Of a stretch of DNA of 35,642 nucleotides, positions 15,776 through 22,907 are shown one piece after another. The position numbers were made by a program, and so were the translations under genes. The DNA is from Mesoaciditoga sp. (GTDB taxonomy: Bacteria > Thermotogota > Thermotogae > Mesoaciditogales > Mesoaciditogaceae): assembly GCA_015491995.1 (NCBI GenBank), contig WGFY01000057.1, positions 1 through 35,642 of the forward strand. Reading direction: 5' to 3'. Under the pieces are notes generated by a model. That model did not search any database. It was not told where the DNA came from and was given only the letters and a program-made list of their open reading frames with translations. The first letter of the stretch is position 1. Every line of letters begins with the position of its first letter.

Positions 15776-16406
15776 CGTTTACACTTCCAAGTCAACTACG
15801 ATACCTTTTAGCATTCGCATTACCGGTCTCGGAGGACAGGGGAATGTTCTTATGGGGACCATTTTATCAGATGCACTTGTTAAAGATGGGAAATGGGTCA
15901 TACAAACACAAGCTTACGGCGCCCAAGTCAGGGGAGGGCTTACTCTCTGCGATGTGCTATTTTCAAATGATCCAATCGATTTTCCAAAAGCTCAAACATT
16001 TGACATGATCTTTGCCATGCACGATCTTGGCTTGAAAAAACACGCGAAATATTTAAAAAATAACGGAATCCTTTTCGTTGACACATCAACATGCGGAGTC
16101 GTACCTCGTTTCATCCAAAGCGTGACAAAAAAGATCATTTCCATCCCAGTTACAAACATATCCGAAGAACTCTTTAAAAGTAAGGTCTTTGCAAACGTTA
16201 TAAACTTGGGCATAGTGGCTGCAACTACCAACATCGTAAATCATGTACGGTTGAAAGAAGCTGTCTTGGAACATGTGCCTGAGAAATATGCGGAAAAAGA
16301 CTTGAAAGCCCTGGAAGAAGGTTACAACCTTTCAAATAAAGTTTACAGCTTGCGTGAGAGGCTAAAGGTGCCATATTCTCACCGAACGGGGACGGCATTC
16401 GAATGA
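15765..16406 (+). CDS. korC: 2-oxoacid:ferredoxin oxidoreductase, gamma subunit
   Basis: The gamma domain carries the coenzyme A-related fold of ferredoxin oxidoreductases. The 213 residues begin with RITGLGGQGN (Gly-rich loop 21-26), followed by AYGAQVRGG, the hallmark of KorC/PorG, and TNIVNHV. The start is ATG 15765, with GGAGG 9 bases upstream inside the end of korB (11-base overlap). After the stop come 32 bases with a palindrome and then dgkA. No 4Fe-4S delta subunit gene is present. Confidence 0.9.
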   Translation: MQNNVYTSKSTTIPFSIRITGLGGQGNVLMGTILSDALVKDGKWVIQTQAYGAQVRGGLTLCDVLFSNDPIDFPKAQTFDMIFAMHDLGLKKHAKYLKNNGILFVDTSTCGVVPRFIQSVTKKIISIPVTNISEELFKSKVFANVINLGIVAATTNIVNHVRLKEAVLEHVPEKYAEKDLKALEEGYNLSNKVYSLRERLKVPYSHRTGTAFE

Positions 16407-16413
16407 ATTTGAA

Positions 16414-16432
16414 CCGTTGAACTATTCAACGG
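16414..16432 (+). repeat. Perfect palindrome between korC and dgkA
   Basis: CCGTTGAA and TTCAACGG flank a 3-base CTA. The 8-bp stem could form a hairpin in RNA or a protein-binding site in DNA. No U-tract follows, and dgkA starts 7 bases later, so a plain terminator is unlikely. Confidence 0.5.
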
Positions 16433-16438
16433 ATTGAA

Positions 16439-16906
16439 ATGAAAAATCGAAGCATTTTACAAAGTTTCTTGTGCGCATTTTCTGGAATGGCGCATATTCT
16501 AAAAAAAGAGAGAAATATGAAGATCCATTTCAGTGCCGCAATTGGCGTGGTGATTTTTGCCATGTTCATCGGTGTTGAAATGGAAGATATTTTGTGGATA
16601 TTCTTGGCAATTGCTTTGGTTATCATGTCAGAAGCACTGAACACGTTTTTTGAAGAACTCTTGGATTTGTTGAACCCAAATTACAACAAAACCGTGAAGC
16701 ACATGAAAGATATCGCGGCAGGGACAGTGCTCACAGCATCCGTCTTTTCGATCATAGTTGCCGTTATGGTTTTTGGCAAGAGATTCGGATCAGATCAGTC
16801 CTTGACAGCCGTAATCGTGTTGTTCGTTTATTTCATTTTGATATTTTTGTTATCTTTTTTTGGTGGTGAAAAAAGTGAAAAAGATAAAAGTGGCAATAGT
16901 AGATGA
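16439..16906 (+). CDS. dgkA: DgkA-family lipid kinase (undecaprenol or diacylglycerol kinase)
   Basis: This integral membrane kinase family recycles undecaprenol or diacylglycerol to the phosphate. The 155 residues show the family's KKERNMKIH motif ahead of the first helix, the catalytic SEALNTFFEELLD segment between helices, and KDIAAGTV before the third helix. A fourth hydrophobic stretch near residues 120-140 and a charged tail extend it beyond the usual length of about 120. The start is ATG 16439, though the ribosome site is poor and partly inside the palindrome upstream. It overlaps cheB by 32 bases. Which lipid it uses cannot be decided here. Confidence 0.88.
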   Translation: MKNRSILQSFLCAFSGMAHILKKERNMKIHFSAAIGVVIFAMFIGVEMEDILWIFLAIALVIMSEALNTFFEELLDLLNPNYNKTVKHMKDIAAGTVLTASVFSIIVAVMVFGKRFGSDQSLTAVIVLFVYFILIFLLSFFGGEKSEKDKSGNSR

Positions 16907-17891
16907 TTCAGCATTTATGAGAAAGGTTATCCGTGACTCTCTTAGGGATAGAGGTTTTGAAATTGTGAGTATAGGAAGAAATGGAAAAGATGCAGTCGAA
17001 ATTGCATCAAAGGGAATCGCGGATGTTATGACACTTGATGTTCAAATGCCTTTGATGAATGGTCTCGAAGCTCTTAAGAAGATCATGTCAACATCTCCTG
17101 TACCGGTGATCATGTTAAGCAGCCTTACCAAGAAAGATGCTCAAATCACCTTGGAAGCTCTCTCGAATGGTGCTTTTGATTTCGTTACCAAACCGGGAGG
17201 TGCAATTTCTTTGGATTTCAACACCGTGGCGGATGAATTAGCAGAAAAAGTTTTGCTCGCGTCTTCTTACAAACCAGTTCCAAAATCCAAACCTCCCATG
17301 ATGATCAAGCACGTTGTTCGTAGAAAAAGATATGATTTCGTCGTGATAGGTTCTTCCACAGGTGGTCCTCGTGCCCTTGACGTGGTGATAAAAAATATCC
17401 CATCAGATTTCCCCCTACCGGTGCTCATAATTCAGCACATGCCTCCCAAGTTCACCACAGCTCTTGCAATGAGATTGAATGATGAGTCGAAGTTGAGAGT
17501 CGTCGAAGTTACAAAGGAGATGATGCTTTCCGCCAAAACGGTTTACGTGGCGATGGGAGATAAACACATGGAAATTTTTAGAAAAAATGAGTCATTCGCC
17601 GTGAGACCAATAGATGGACCGAAAATGAACAGCGTTAAACCAGCCGTTGATTACAGTCTTATAAGTGCAGCAAAAAACGGTGCCAACGTTCTATGTACTA
17701 TTCTCACCGGAATGGGAAAAGATGGAACGGAAGGTGTTAAGAGATTTGAAAAAAACAAGATAACAGTTATAGCCGAATCACAGAGAACTGCAATTGTTTA
17801 TGGAATGCCGAAGTCCATTGTAAATGCCGGATTGTCCGATTACGTTCTTGATTTGAACGAAATAAGTGGAAAAATCGTAGAGCTCATTTAA
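16875..17891 (+). CDS. cheB: Chemotaxis protein-glutamate methylesterase CheB
   Basis: CheB removes methyl groups from chemoreceptors (and deamidates glutamines) when phosphorylated by CheA. The 338 residues have an N-terminal receiver domain with Asp10, Asp11, phospho-acceptor Asp55 and the TKPGG lysine. A linker of about 40 residues follows, then the esterase domain with the catalytic serine in GSSTGGPRAL (about 160), the histidine in IQHMPPKFT and the aspartate in GMGKDGTEGV. GTG 16875 is preceded by GGTGGTG; three earlier in-frame starts exist. No other che gene is in the window. It ends 5 bases before the convergent transporter operon. Confidence 0.93.
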   Translation: MKKIKVAIVDDSAFMRKVIRDSLRDRGFEIVSIGRNGKDAVEIASKGIADVMTLDVQMPLMNGLEALKKIMSTSPVPVIMLSSLTKKDAQITLEALSNGAFDFVTKPGGAISLDFNTVADELAEKVLLASSYKPVPKSKPPMMIKHVVRRKRYDFVVIGSSTGGPRALDVVIKNIPSDFPLPVLIIQHMPPKFTTALAMRLNDESKLRVVEVTKEMMLSAKTVYVAMGDKHMEIFRKNESFAVRPIDGPKMNSVKPAVDYSLISAAKNGANVLCTILTGMGKDGTEGVKRFEKNKITVIAESQRTAIVYGMPKSIVNAGLSDYVLDLNEISGKIVELI

Positions 17892-17911
17892 GATTCCTAA
17901 TCTTCGTTTTT
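17890..17911 (+). terminator. Weak terminator at the cheB end
   Basis: AAGATT/AATCTT with a CCT loop (17890-17904) is followed by CG and five T. The stem is short and A/T-rich and overlaps the stop codons of both convergent genes. Confidence 0.35.
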
Positions 17912-18772
17912 GCTCGTGGATTTCACCCCTTGGTATATCAGTGCGATGATGATTGCCAAATATGGAAACATTAGAGTTAAATTCGAGTTCAAACCTGAAG
18001 ATTGAAGAGAGATGCCAAGCGCATCCACAAATCCAAAAGTGATGGTAACGATCAAGGTCCATGCGAAATTTCCATTTCCGAAAATTACGGCGGCAACGGC
18101 TATCCACCCACGTCCTGCGCTCATATCTTTGTTAAAGAGCTTGAGATATCCTATTGAAAGATAAGCTCCCGATATACCGACTAATACCGCGTTTATAAGT
18201 ATACTTTCGTACTTGATTTTGGATGAAGAAATTCCGGCCGTATCAAGCGTCTTCCAGTTTTTTCCAGCTGCCTTTAAGTGAAGTCCAAAAACTGTGCGTG
18301 AATCCATGTATTTGAAAAACAAGATCAATGCCACAGTTATCCAAACGATCAGCGAAAAATCGTTGAAGATACCGTTAAGTGGTCCAAGATTTCCGAGATG
18401 AACAATGGGGATCTGTTGAATCTTTTCGGAGGTAAAAGATCCTTTGACACCGAAAATACTTTTAAGTAAAAGAATCGTCAAACTGGATGCCAATATGTTC
18501 AACGCCATGCCTATAACCCATATATTCGCGCGCAAGGTGACACAAAAAAATGCATATATCAAATTAACGACAAGAGAGGCTAAAATTGCGAAAAGCAAGC
18601 CCATCCAAAAAGATGAGAAAAGATAAGAACCAAGCACGGCGAAAAAGGCTGCCATTAGCATGGCTCCTTCTTGGGATATGTTCAATATGCCAGCTTGTAA
18701 AGTCCACATTCCACCGAGTACTGGAAGCATTATCATCGCAAGTGTAACGATGGTAGATCTGTAAATGTACAA
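17897..18772 (-). CDS. ABC transporter permease, BMP/nucleoside type (second)
   Basis: This permease belongs to the branched-chain-type family used by nucleoside importers (NupQ-like). The 291 residues are mostly hydrophobic, with eight or so helices, and carry the family motifs GILNISQEGAM and AGRGWIAVAAVIFG. TTG 18772 is chosen because GAGGAGGG lies 8 bases upstream and the previous permease stops 4 bases before; a longer frame starting at 18823 would overlap that gene without a ribosome site. It is the last gene of the importer operon. Confidence 0.88.
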   Translation of the reverse strand: MYIYRSTIVTLAMIMLPVLGGMWTLQAGILNISQEGAMLMAAFFAVLGSYLFSSFWMGLLFAILASLVVNLIYAFFCVTLRANIWVIGMALNILASSLTILLLKSIFGVKGSFTSEKIQQIPIVHLGNLGPLNGIFNDFSLIVWITVALILFFKYMDSRTVFGLHLKAAGKNWKTLDTAGISSSKIKYESILINAVLVGISGAYLSIGYLKLFNKDMSAGRGWIAVAAVIFGNGNFAWTLIVTITFGFVDALGISLQSSGLNSNLTLMFPYLAIIIALIYQGVKSTSKNED

Positions 18773-18776
18773 TTTC

Positions 18777-19814
18777 TTATCCCTCCTCTTGAATACGGTT
18801 TGCCACGCGATTCGCCACGGCATATCCAGCTGTTACAAACACGACTGAAAGGACAAAAATGATCTGAACCAATTCTTGGGGTACGTTCAACTCGAGCTCT
18901 AGCCTTAAGCCTCCAGAAGCCATGACGGCGTAAACAAAAGAAGTGATTATCACACCAATTGGATCGTAATTCACCATCATCGCAAGTATCATTCCTGTCC
19001 AAGAGTAACCAGGTGAGATACCATTAAGAAATCTATGATAATCACCCATCACCAGCAATGTTCCTGCAAGGCCTGCCAACATGCCACTTATTATCATGGC
19101 AAGTAGCATATTTCCTTTTACATTCACACCACCATAAAGAGCAAATCTCGGATTCAGTCTTGACACCTTCCATTCGTAACCACGTTTGGAAAACAACATC
19201 AAATACACCACAACGGCAACGGCCACTATCGCCACGTAAACACCTGTGTTCAAATTGGATAAAGGGTTAATGTGATTAAACCACATACTCTTATCTATAA
19301 CATCAGTGGCCCCAAGAGCTCCCTGAGAAGTTCTAAATGGGCCGTTTGTCATGTACAAAGTGAAATAAACAGCAACAGAATTCAGCATGATGGTCATGAC
19401 GACTTCATTCACGTTGTACTTAACGCGTAAATATCCAGGGATCCAAGCCCATAATCCGCCAATAGCAAGTCCCGTTGTCACACCAAGGACCAAGTAAAGC
19501 ACAGAAGGAATGCCGTGAAAAGTAACGCCAAGAGCTGCCACACCAAAAGCTGCAAGGTAAAGCTGCCCTTCGGCACCAATGTTCCATATTCCTGCATTAA
19601 AAGAAATCGCGATTGACAACCCCGTAAGAAGTATGGGAATCATTCTTGATAAAGTTGAGTAGACGAGATACTTATTTCCCAACGCACCTTCAAGTATTTC
19701 TTTGTATCCGTCTATTGGTGAAACGTGGTAGAACATCATTAAAAACCCGCCAACTATTAAAGATAAGAAAAATGAAACCATTATTATGAAAGTGCCTTTG
19801 TATCTTTCCTTCAC
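18777..19814 (-). CDS. ABC transporter permease, BMP/nucleoside type (first)
   Basis: The partner permease (NupP-like), 345 residues, has about nine to ten transmembrane helices. The motifs FNAGIWNIGAEGQL and NVNEVVMTIMLN are characteristic of the family, and SPGYSWTGMILAMM lies in the late cytoplasmic loop. GTG 19814 overlaps the ATPase stop as GTGA. In known systems of this type (Nup of Bacillus and lactic bacteria, PnrA/Bmp of spirochaetes) the ligands are nucleosides. Confidence 0.9.
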   Translation of the reverse strand: MKERYKGTFIIMVSFFLSLIVGGFLMMFYHVSPIDGYKEILEGALGNKYLVYSTLSRMIPILLTGLSIAISFNAGIWNIGAEGQLYLAAFGVAALGVTFHGIPSVLYLVLGVTTGLAIGGLWAWIPGYLRVKYNVNEVVMTIMLNSVAVYFTLYMTNGPFRTSQGALGATDVIDKSMWFNHINPLSNLNTGVYVAIVAVAVVVYLMLFSKRGYEWKVSRLNPRFALYGGVNVKGNMLLAMIISGMLAGLAGTLLVMGDYHRFLNGISPGYSWTGMILAMMVNYDPIGVIITSFVYAVMASGGLRLELELNVPQELVQIIFVLSVVFVTAGYAVANRVANRIQEEG

Positions 19815-21319
19815 GATCTTATCCCCAACATCGCAAGTCCAATTTTTTTTGATACCGCGTCTTGAATGGATGTGCTGTATATAATCTGTCCTTCGTACAT
19901 TACCAGGATTCTATCGGAAAGAGCCAGTATTTCATCTAAATCCGCAGAAATAAGCAGAACAGCTCCGCCAGATTTTTTCATATCAAGTATTTTTTTGTGA
20001 ATGAATTCTATACCTCGAACATCTACTCCTCTGGTTGGCTGAGAGATCATCAGAAAACTAACGTTTTGAGAAAATTCCCTTGCTATTACGACCTTTTGCA
20101 TGTTGCCACCGCTTAAAGTACCGACCTGTTCTTCAATTGATTTACAAACTATTTCGTAGCTTTTTACAGATTCCTCGGCAAAAGCGCGGACGCTACTTCG
20201 TTTGATAAATTCCAAACTTCCAAGGAAAAATTTTTCATTTTGATGCCCCATGACCAAGTTATCGCGTATTGAAGCCAACGGAGCCAGACCAGTTCGTATT
20301 CTATCTTCAGGAATGTACACCATCCCAAGCTCTCTCCTTTCTCTCACCGACATACGTGTTGCATCTTTGCCGTTGAATATCATCTTTCCAGAAGAGATCT
20401 TTCTCATACCGCTTATGGCTTCTTCTAATTCACTTTGTCCGTTTCCAACCACACCGGCTATACCAACTATCTCTCCACTCTTTACTTCAAAAGACATCTT
20501 CTTCACCTTCGGGATCCTTTTGTTTCCTAAAATTGTTAAATTCTCAGTTTTCAAGATGGCTTTACCGATTTTAGTCCTAATTGGAATTGTTTTTGATATC
20601 TTTCTTCCGGCGATCATCTCCGCAAGCTGTTCTTCAGAAAGGTTCTTGTTGATAAACGTCTTCAAAAGATTGCCATTCCTCATAATGGATACCCTGTCAG
20701 AAACCTTCTTAACCTCTTTGAGCTTGTGAGATATGAATATCACGGTTTTTTCTGAATCTTTGAACTTTTGAAATATTTGGAAGAGTGCATCGGATTCTTG
20801 AGGCGTTAAAACTGCCGTAGGTTCATCGAATATCAAGATATTGGAATTTCTGTACAAGAGTTTCAATATTTCAACCTTCTGTTGAAGGCCAACTGATATC
20901 TTTCCCACCAACCAATCTATATCAACTTCCATTTCATACTCTTCAGCCAACTTCCTTACTTTTTCTCTTGCGAGCGTCCTATCGAAAGAAAGAAATTTGC
21001 GAGGTTCCAGCCCCAGAACAACATTTTCATAAACGGTGAAGTCGTCGATCAACATGAAATTTTGGTGGACCATGCCTATTTTGTTCTCTATAGCATCTTT
21101 CGGTGAAGAAAACCTTACAGATTCATTTCTTAAAAACATACTCCCACTATCGAGTTTGTACATACCGTATAAAAGTCTCATCAGAGTTGTCTTACCAGCT
21201 CCATTTTCACCGATGATGGAATGAATCTCCCCATTTTCAATGGAGAGATTCACGTTATTTACCGCGATGACTTTTCCGAATTTCTTCGTAATCGATTCAA
21301 GCCTGATTATCTCACTCAT
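19811..21319 (-). CDS. ABC transporter double ATP-binding protein, BMP/nucleoside type
   Basis: The 502-residue ATPase contains two nucleotide-binding domains, as in sugar and nucleoside importers. Domain 1 has Walker A GENGAGKTT, the modified signature ISVGLQQKVEI and Walker B LIFDEPTAVLTPQE. Domain 2 has the degenerate P-loop GVVGNGQSE, the signature LSGGNMQKVVIAREF and the altered Walker B LMISQPTRGVDV. This asymmetry is normal in NupO-like proteins, where domain 2 hydrolyses poorly or not at all. ATG 21319 overlaps the stop of the binding protein as ATGA; the ribosome site is weak, so it is probably coupled. Confidence 0.93.
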   Translation of the reverse strand: MSEIIRLESITKKFGKVIAVNNVNLSIENGEIHSIIGENGAGKTTLMRLLYGMYKLDSGSMFLRNESVRFSSPKDAIENKIGMVHQNFMLIDDFTVYENVVLGLEPRKFLSFDRTLAREKVRKLAEEYEMEVDIDWLVGKISVGLQQKVEILKLLYRNSNILIFDEPTAVLTPQESDALFQIFQKFKDSEKTVIFISHKLKEVKKVSDRVSIMRNGNLLKTFINKNLSEEQLAEMIAGRKISKTIPIRTKIGKAILKTENLTILGNKRIPKVKKMSFEVKSGEIVGIAGVVGNGQSELEEAISGMRKISSGKMIFNGKDATRMSVRERRELGMVYIPEDRIRTGLAPLASIRDNLVMGHQNEKFFLGSLEFIKRSSVRAFAEESVKSYEIVCKSIEEQVGTLSGGNMQKVVIAREFSQNVSFLMISQPTRGVDVRGIEFIHKKILDMKKSGGAVLLISADLDEILALSDRILVMYEGQIIYSTSIQDAVSKKIGLAMLGIRS

Positions 21320-22323
21320 TTTCTATCGAAGTAAGACTTGACTTTTATCTTTCCAGTGATTATGTCAGTTCTCAGCTGAATAAGCTTTCTAAAAATATCT
21401 GCAGGGACATTTTTGAGCATTTCACTTGAGTAGCTCAACCCAACTCCGTTATTTGAAATTCCGTAAGTGTAAATAGTACTTCTTTTGTAAGTCCCGTCCA
21501 ATCTTGCCTTTATCATATCATAAACTGCATTCCCGACATTTTTGACCACCGATGTGAGAATATGCTTTGGAGCGAGGTATCCTTGTGGTGAATCAACACC
21601 TATTGCCCAGAAACCAGCTTGCTTTGCCGCATCGATAACTCCTAACCCGGATCCACCAGCAACTTGAAAAATAACATCCGCCCCATGATGGAACTGATCA
21701 AGCGCCACTTCCTTTGCCGTGGCTGGATCATCCCATCCACCCACAAAACCGGTAAGCACTTTCACACTTGGATCGATGTAGTGGGCACCTTGAACATATC
21801 CGGTTAAAAAGTCCCTTATAACGGAATAATCTTCTCCACCAACGAAACCTATAACTTTCTGGCTGTTTACCATAGGAAAATTTTTTCGCTCCGTGATCAT
21901 CGCGGCCAAAGCCCCTGCCATAAAAGAGCTCTCATTCTGTTTGAATGTTATGGAAGTTATCTGACCAGCTTTGACGATGTCGTCTATGTACACGTAATCA
22001 ACTTTTGGAAACTCAGGAGCAATTTGTTTCAAAGTATCGATCAGTTCATATCCCACCACTATGACAAGATCGAAATTCGAAGAAGCCGCTATCATTTGTG
22101 GCATGTAATTGGCCGGATCGGTTTTACACGGCAAAACCTTTCCATATACACCTAAATCATGTTCAGCCTGTAGCAGACCCTGATATGATGAATCGTAGAA
22201 GGATTTATCTCCAAGCTCACCAGCAATTACAAGGGCAACCCGAAGATGAGTGGCGGCCAATGCGGTGGGAGCTATTCCCATCATTAAAGCCGCAATAGAA
22301 AAAAGCACCAAAAATTTCCTCAC
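21316..22323 (-). CDS. BMP-family substrate-binding protein
   Basis: The exported ligand-binding protein of the importer (BmpA/PnrA/NupN family) captures nucleosides in known members. It has 335 residues from GTG 22323, which follows GAGGAGGTG. A signal peptide covers about residues 1-24 (FLVLFSIAALMMG then ALAA). There is no lipobox cysteine, so it should be free in the periplasm rather than a lipoprotein. Family motifs include LGDKSFYDSSYQG, TFKQNESSFMAGALAA, GFVGG (twice), IFQVAGGSGLG and AIGVDSPQ. The closest biochemical ligand cannot be read from sequence; purine nucleosides or riboflavin are both known in this family. Confidence 0.92.
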   Translation of the reverse strand: MRKFLVLFSIAALMMGIAPTALAATHLRVALVIAGELGDKSFYDSSYQGLLQAEHDLGVYGKVLPCKTDPANYMPQMIAASSNFDLVIVVGYELIDTLKQIAPEFPKVDYVYIDDIVKAGQITSITFKQNESSFMAGALAAMITERKNFPMVNSQKVIGFVGGEDYSVIRDFLTGYVQGAHYIDPSVKVLTGFVGGWDDPATAKEVALDQFHHGADVIFQVAGGSGLGVIDAAKQAGFWAIGVDSPQGYLAPKHILTSVVKNVGNAVYDMIKARLDGTYKRSTIYTYGISNNGVGLSYSSEMLKNVPADIFRKLIQLRTDIITGKIKVKSYFDRK

Positions 22324-22349
22324 AAAAAGCACCTCCTCTTTCGTTGAAA

Positions 22350-22380
22350 ATTGTATGAATATATTTTACACTATTTGCAA
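22350..22380 (-). promoter_or_regulatory. Possible promoter of the BMP importer operon
   Basis: On the minus strand TTGCAA (22375-22380) and TACAAT (22350-22355) are separated by 19 bases, longer than optimal. It lies between the tRNA terminator and the bmp ribosome site, where a promoter is needed. Confidence 0.35.
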
Positions 22381-22381
22381 C

Positions 22382-22407
22382 AAAAAAAAGAAGGATTTCT
22401 CCTTCTT
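22382..22407 (-). terminator. Rho-independent terminator of the tRNA cluster
   Basis: On the minus strand an 8-bp stem (AAGAAGGA / TCCTTCTT) with a GAAA tetraloop is followed by TTTTTT. It starts two bases after the CCA of tRNA-Ala and closes the four-tRNA transcript. Confidence 0.88.
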
Positions 22408-22408
22408 C

Positions 22409-22484
22409 TGGTGGAGCCGATGGGATTTGAACCCACGACCTCTTGCATGCCATGCAAGCGCGCTCCCAGCTGCGCCACGACCCC
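22409..22484 (-). tRNA. tRNA-Ala (anticodon GGC)
   Basis: This 76-base cloverleaf has acceptor GGGGTCG with CGGCTCC including the G3-U70 pair that marks alanine tRNAs. The anticodon stem CTTGC/GCAAG has the loop ATGGCAT (anticodon GGC), and CCA is encoded. It is the last gene of the cluster, immediately before the terminator. Confidence 0.96.
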
Positions 22485-22519
22485 ACGCTTACGTCTGTTT
22501 GGCTTTAACATAATCCTTC

Positions 22520-22593
22520 TGGCGGCGCTGGGAGTTGAACCCAGGACACTACGGGTATGAACCGTATGCTCTAGCCAACTGAGCTACGCCGCC
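22520..22593 (-). tRNA. tRNA-Met, elongator (anticodon CAT), CCA not encoded
   Basis: The acceptor GGCGGCG pairs fully with CGCCGCC, so it is not an initiator. The anticodon stem TACGG/CCGTA encloses TTCATAC, giving CAT. The body is very like the elongator tRNA-Met of Bacillus, so tRNA-Ile2 is less likely. The discriminator A is followed by GAAGG, so CCA must be added after transcription, unlike its neighbours. Confidence 0.93.
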
Positions 22594-22609
22594 GCAACAC
22601 AAAAAAATC

Positions 22610-22686
<77 letters not shown>

Positions 22687-22698
22687 CCGAAGTTTTAT

Positions 22699-22787
22699 TG
22701 GTGCCGAGGATCGGACTCGAACCGACACGAGGGAATACCCTCAACGGATTTTAAGTCCGTTGCGTCTGCCAATTCCGCCACCTCGGC
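22699..22787 (-). tRNA. tRNA-Leu (anticodon TAA)
   Basis: An 89-base class II tRNA with acceptor GCCGAGG/CCTCGGC, anticodon stem ACGGA/TCCGT, loop CTTAAAA (anticodon TAA), a long variable arm (GAGGGTATTCCCTC) and CCA encoded. It is the first gene of the cluster after the promoter. Confidence 0.96.
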
Positions 22788-22797
22788 AACACCAAAT

Positions 22798-22826
22798 ATG
22801 ATACCAGACAATTCATGATATGTCAA
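22798..22826 (-). promoter_or_regulatory. Promoter of the Leu-fMet-Met-Ala tRNA cluster
   Basis: On the minus strand there is a consensus -35 TTGACA (22821-22826), a 17-base spacer and TATCAT (22798-22803). Transcription would start near 22791, a few bases before the 5' end of tRNA-Leu. Confidence 0.85.
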
Positions 22827-22837
22827 GTGGTTAAAGA

Positions 22838-22866
22838 TTGAGATTTTGTTTTTGTTGAGTTATAAT
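22838..22866 (+). promoter_or_regulatory. Promoter of the PLD/OB-fold gene
   Basis: TTGAGA (22838-22843), a 17-base spacer and TATAAT (22861-22866) give a near-consensus promoter, divergent from the tRNA cluster promoter 12 bases away. The leader to GTG 22908 is about 35 bases and contains GGAGGTGA. Confidence 0.82.
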
Positions 22867-22907
22867 GATTTCGTGCCAGAAATTCAACTTTTATGGAGGT
22901 GATTTTT

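Noticed and set aside
22217-22486. Open frame across tRNA-Ala and the BMP gene start
   Set aside because: Its sequence is the typical translated tRNA (CKRSWVQIPSAPP-like) and it has no coding signal.
22520-22593. tRNA-Ile2 (lysidine) reading of the CAT tRNA
   Set aside because: The acceptor and anticodon arms match elongator tRNA-Met of Bacillus better; the substrate of TilS is probably elsewhere.
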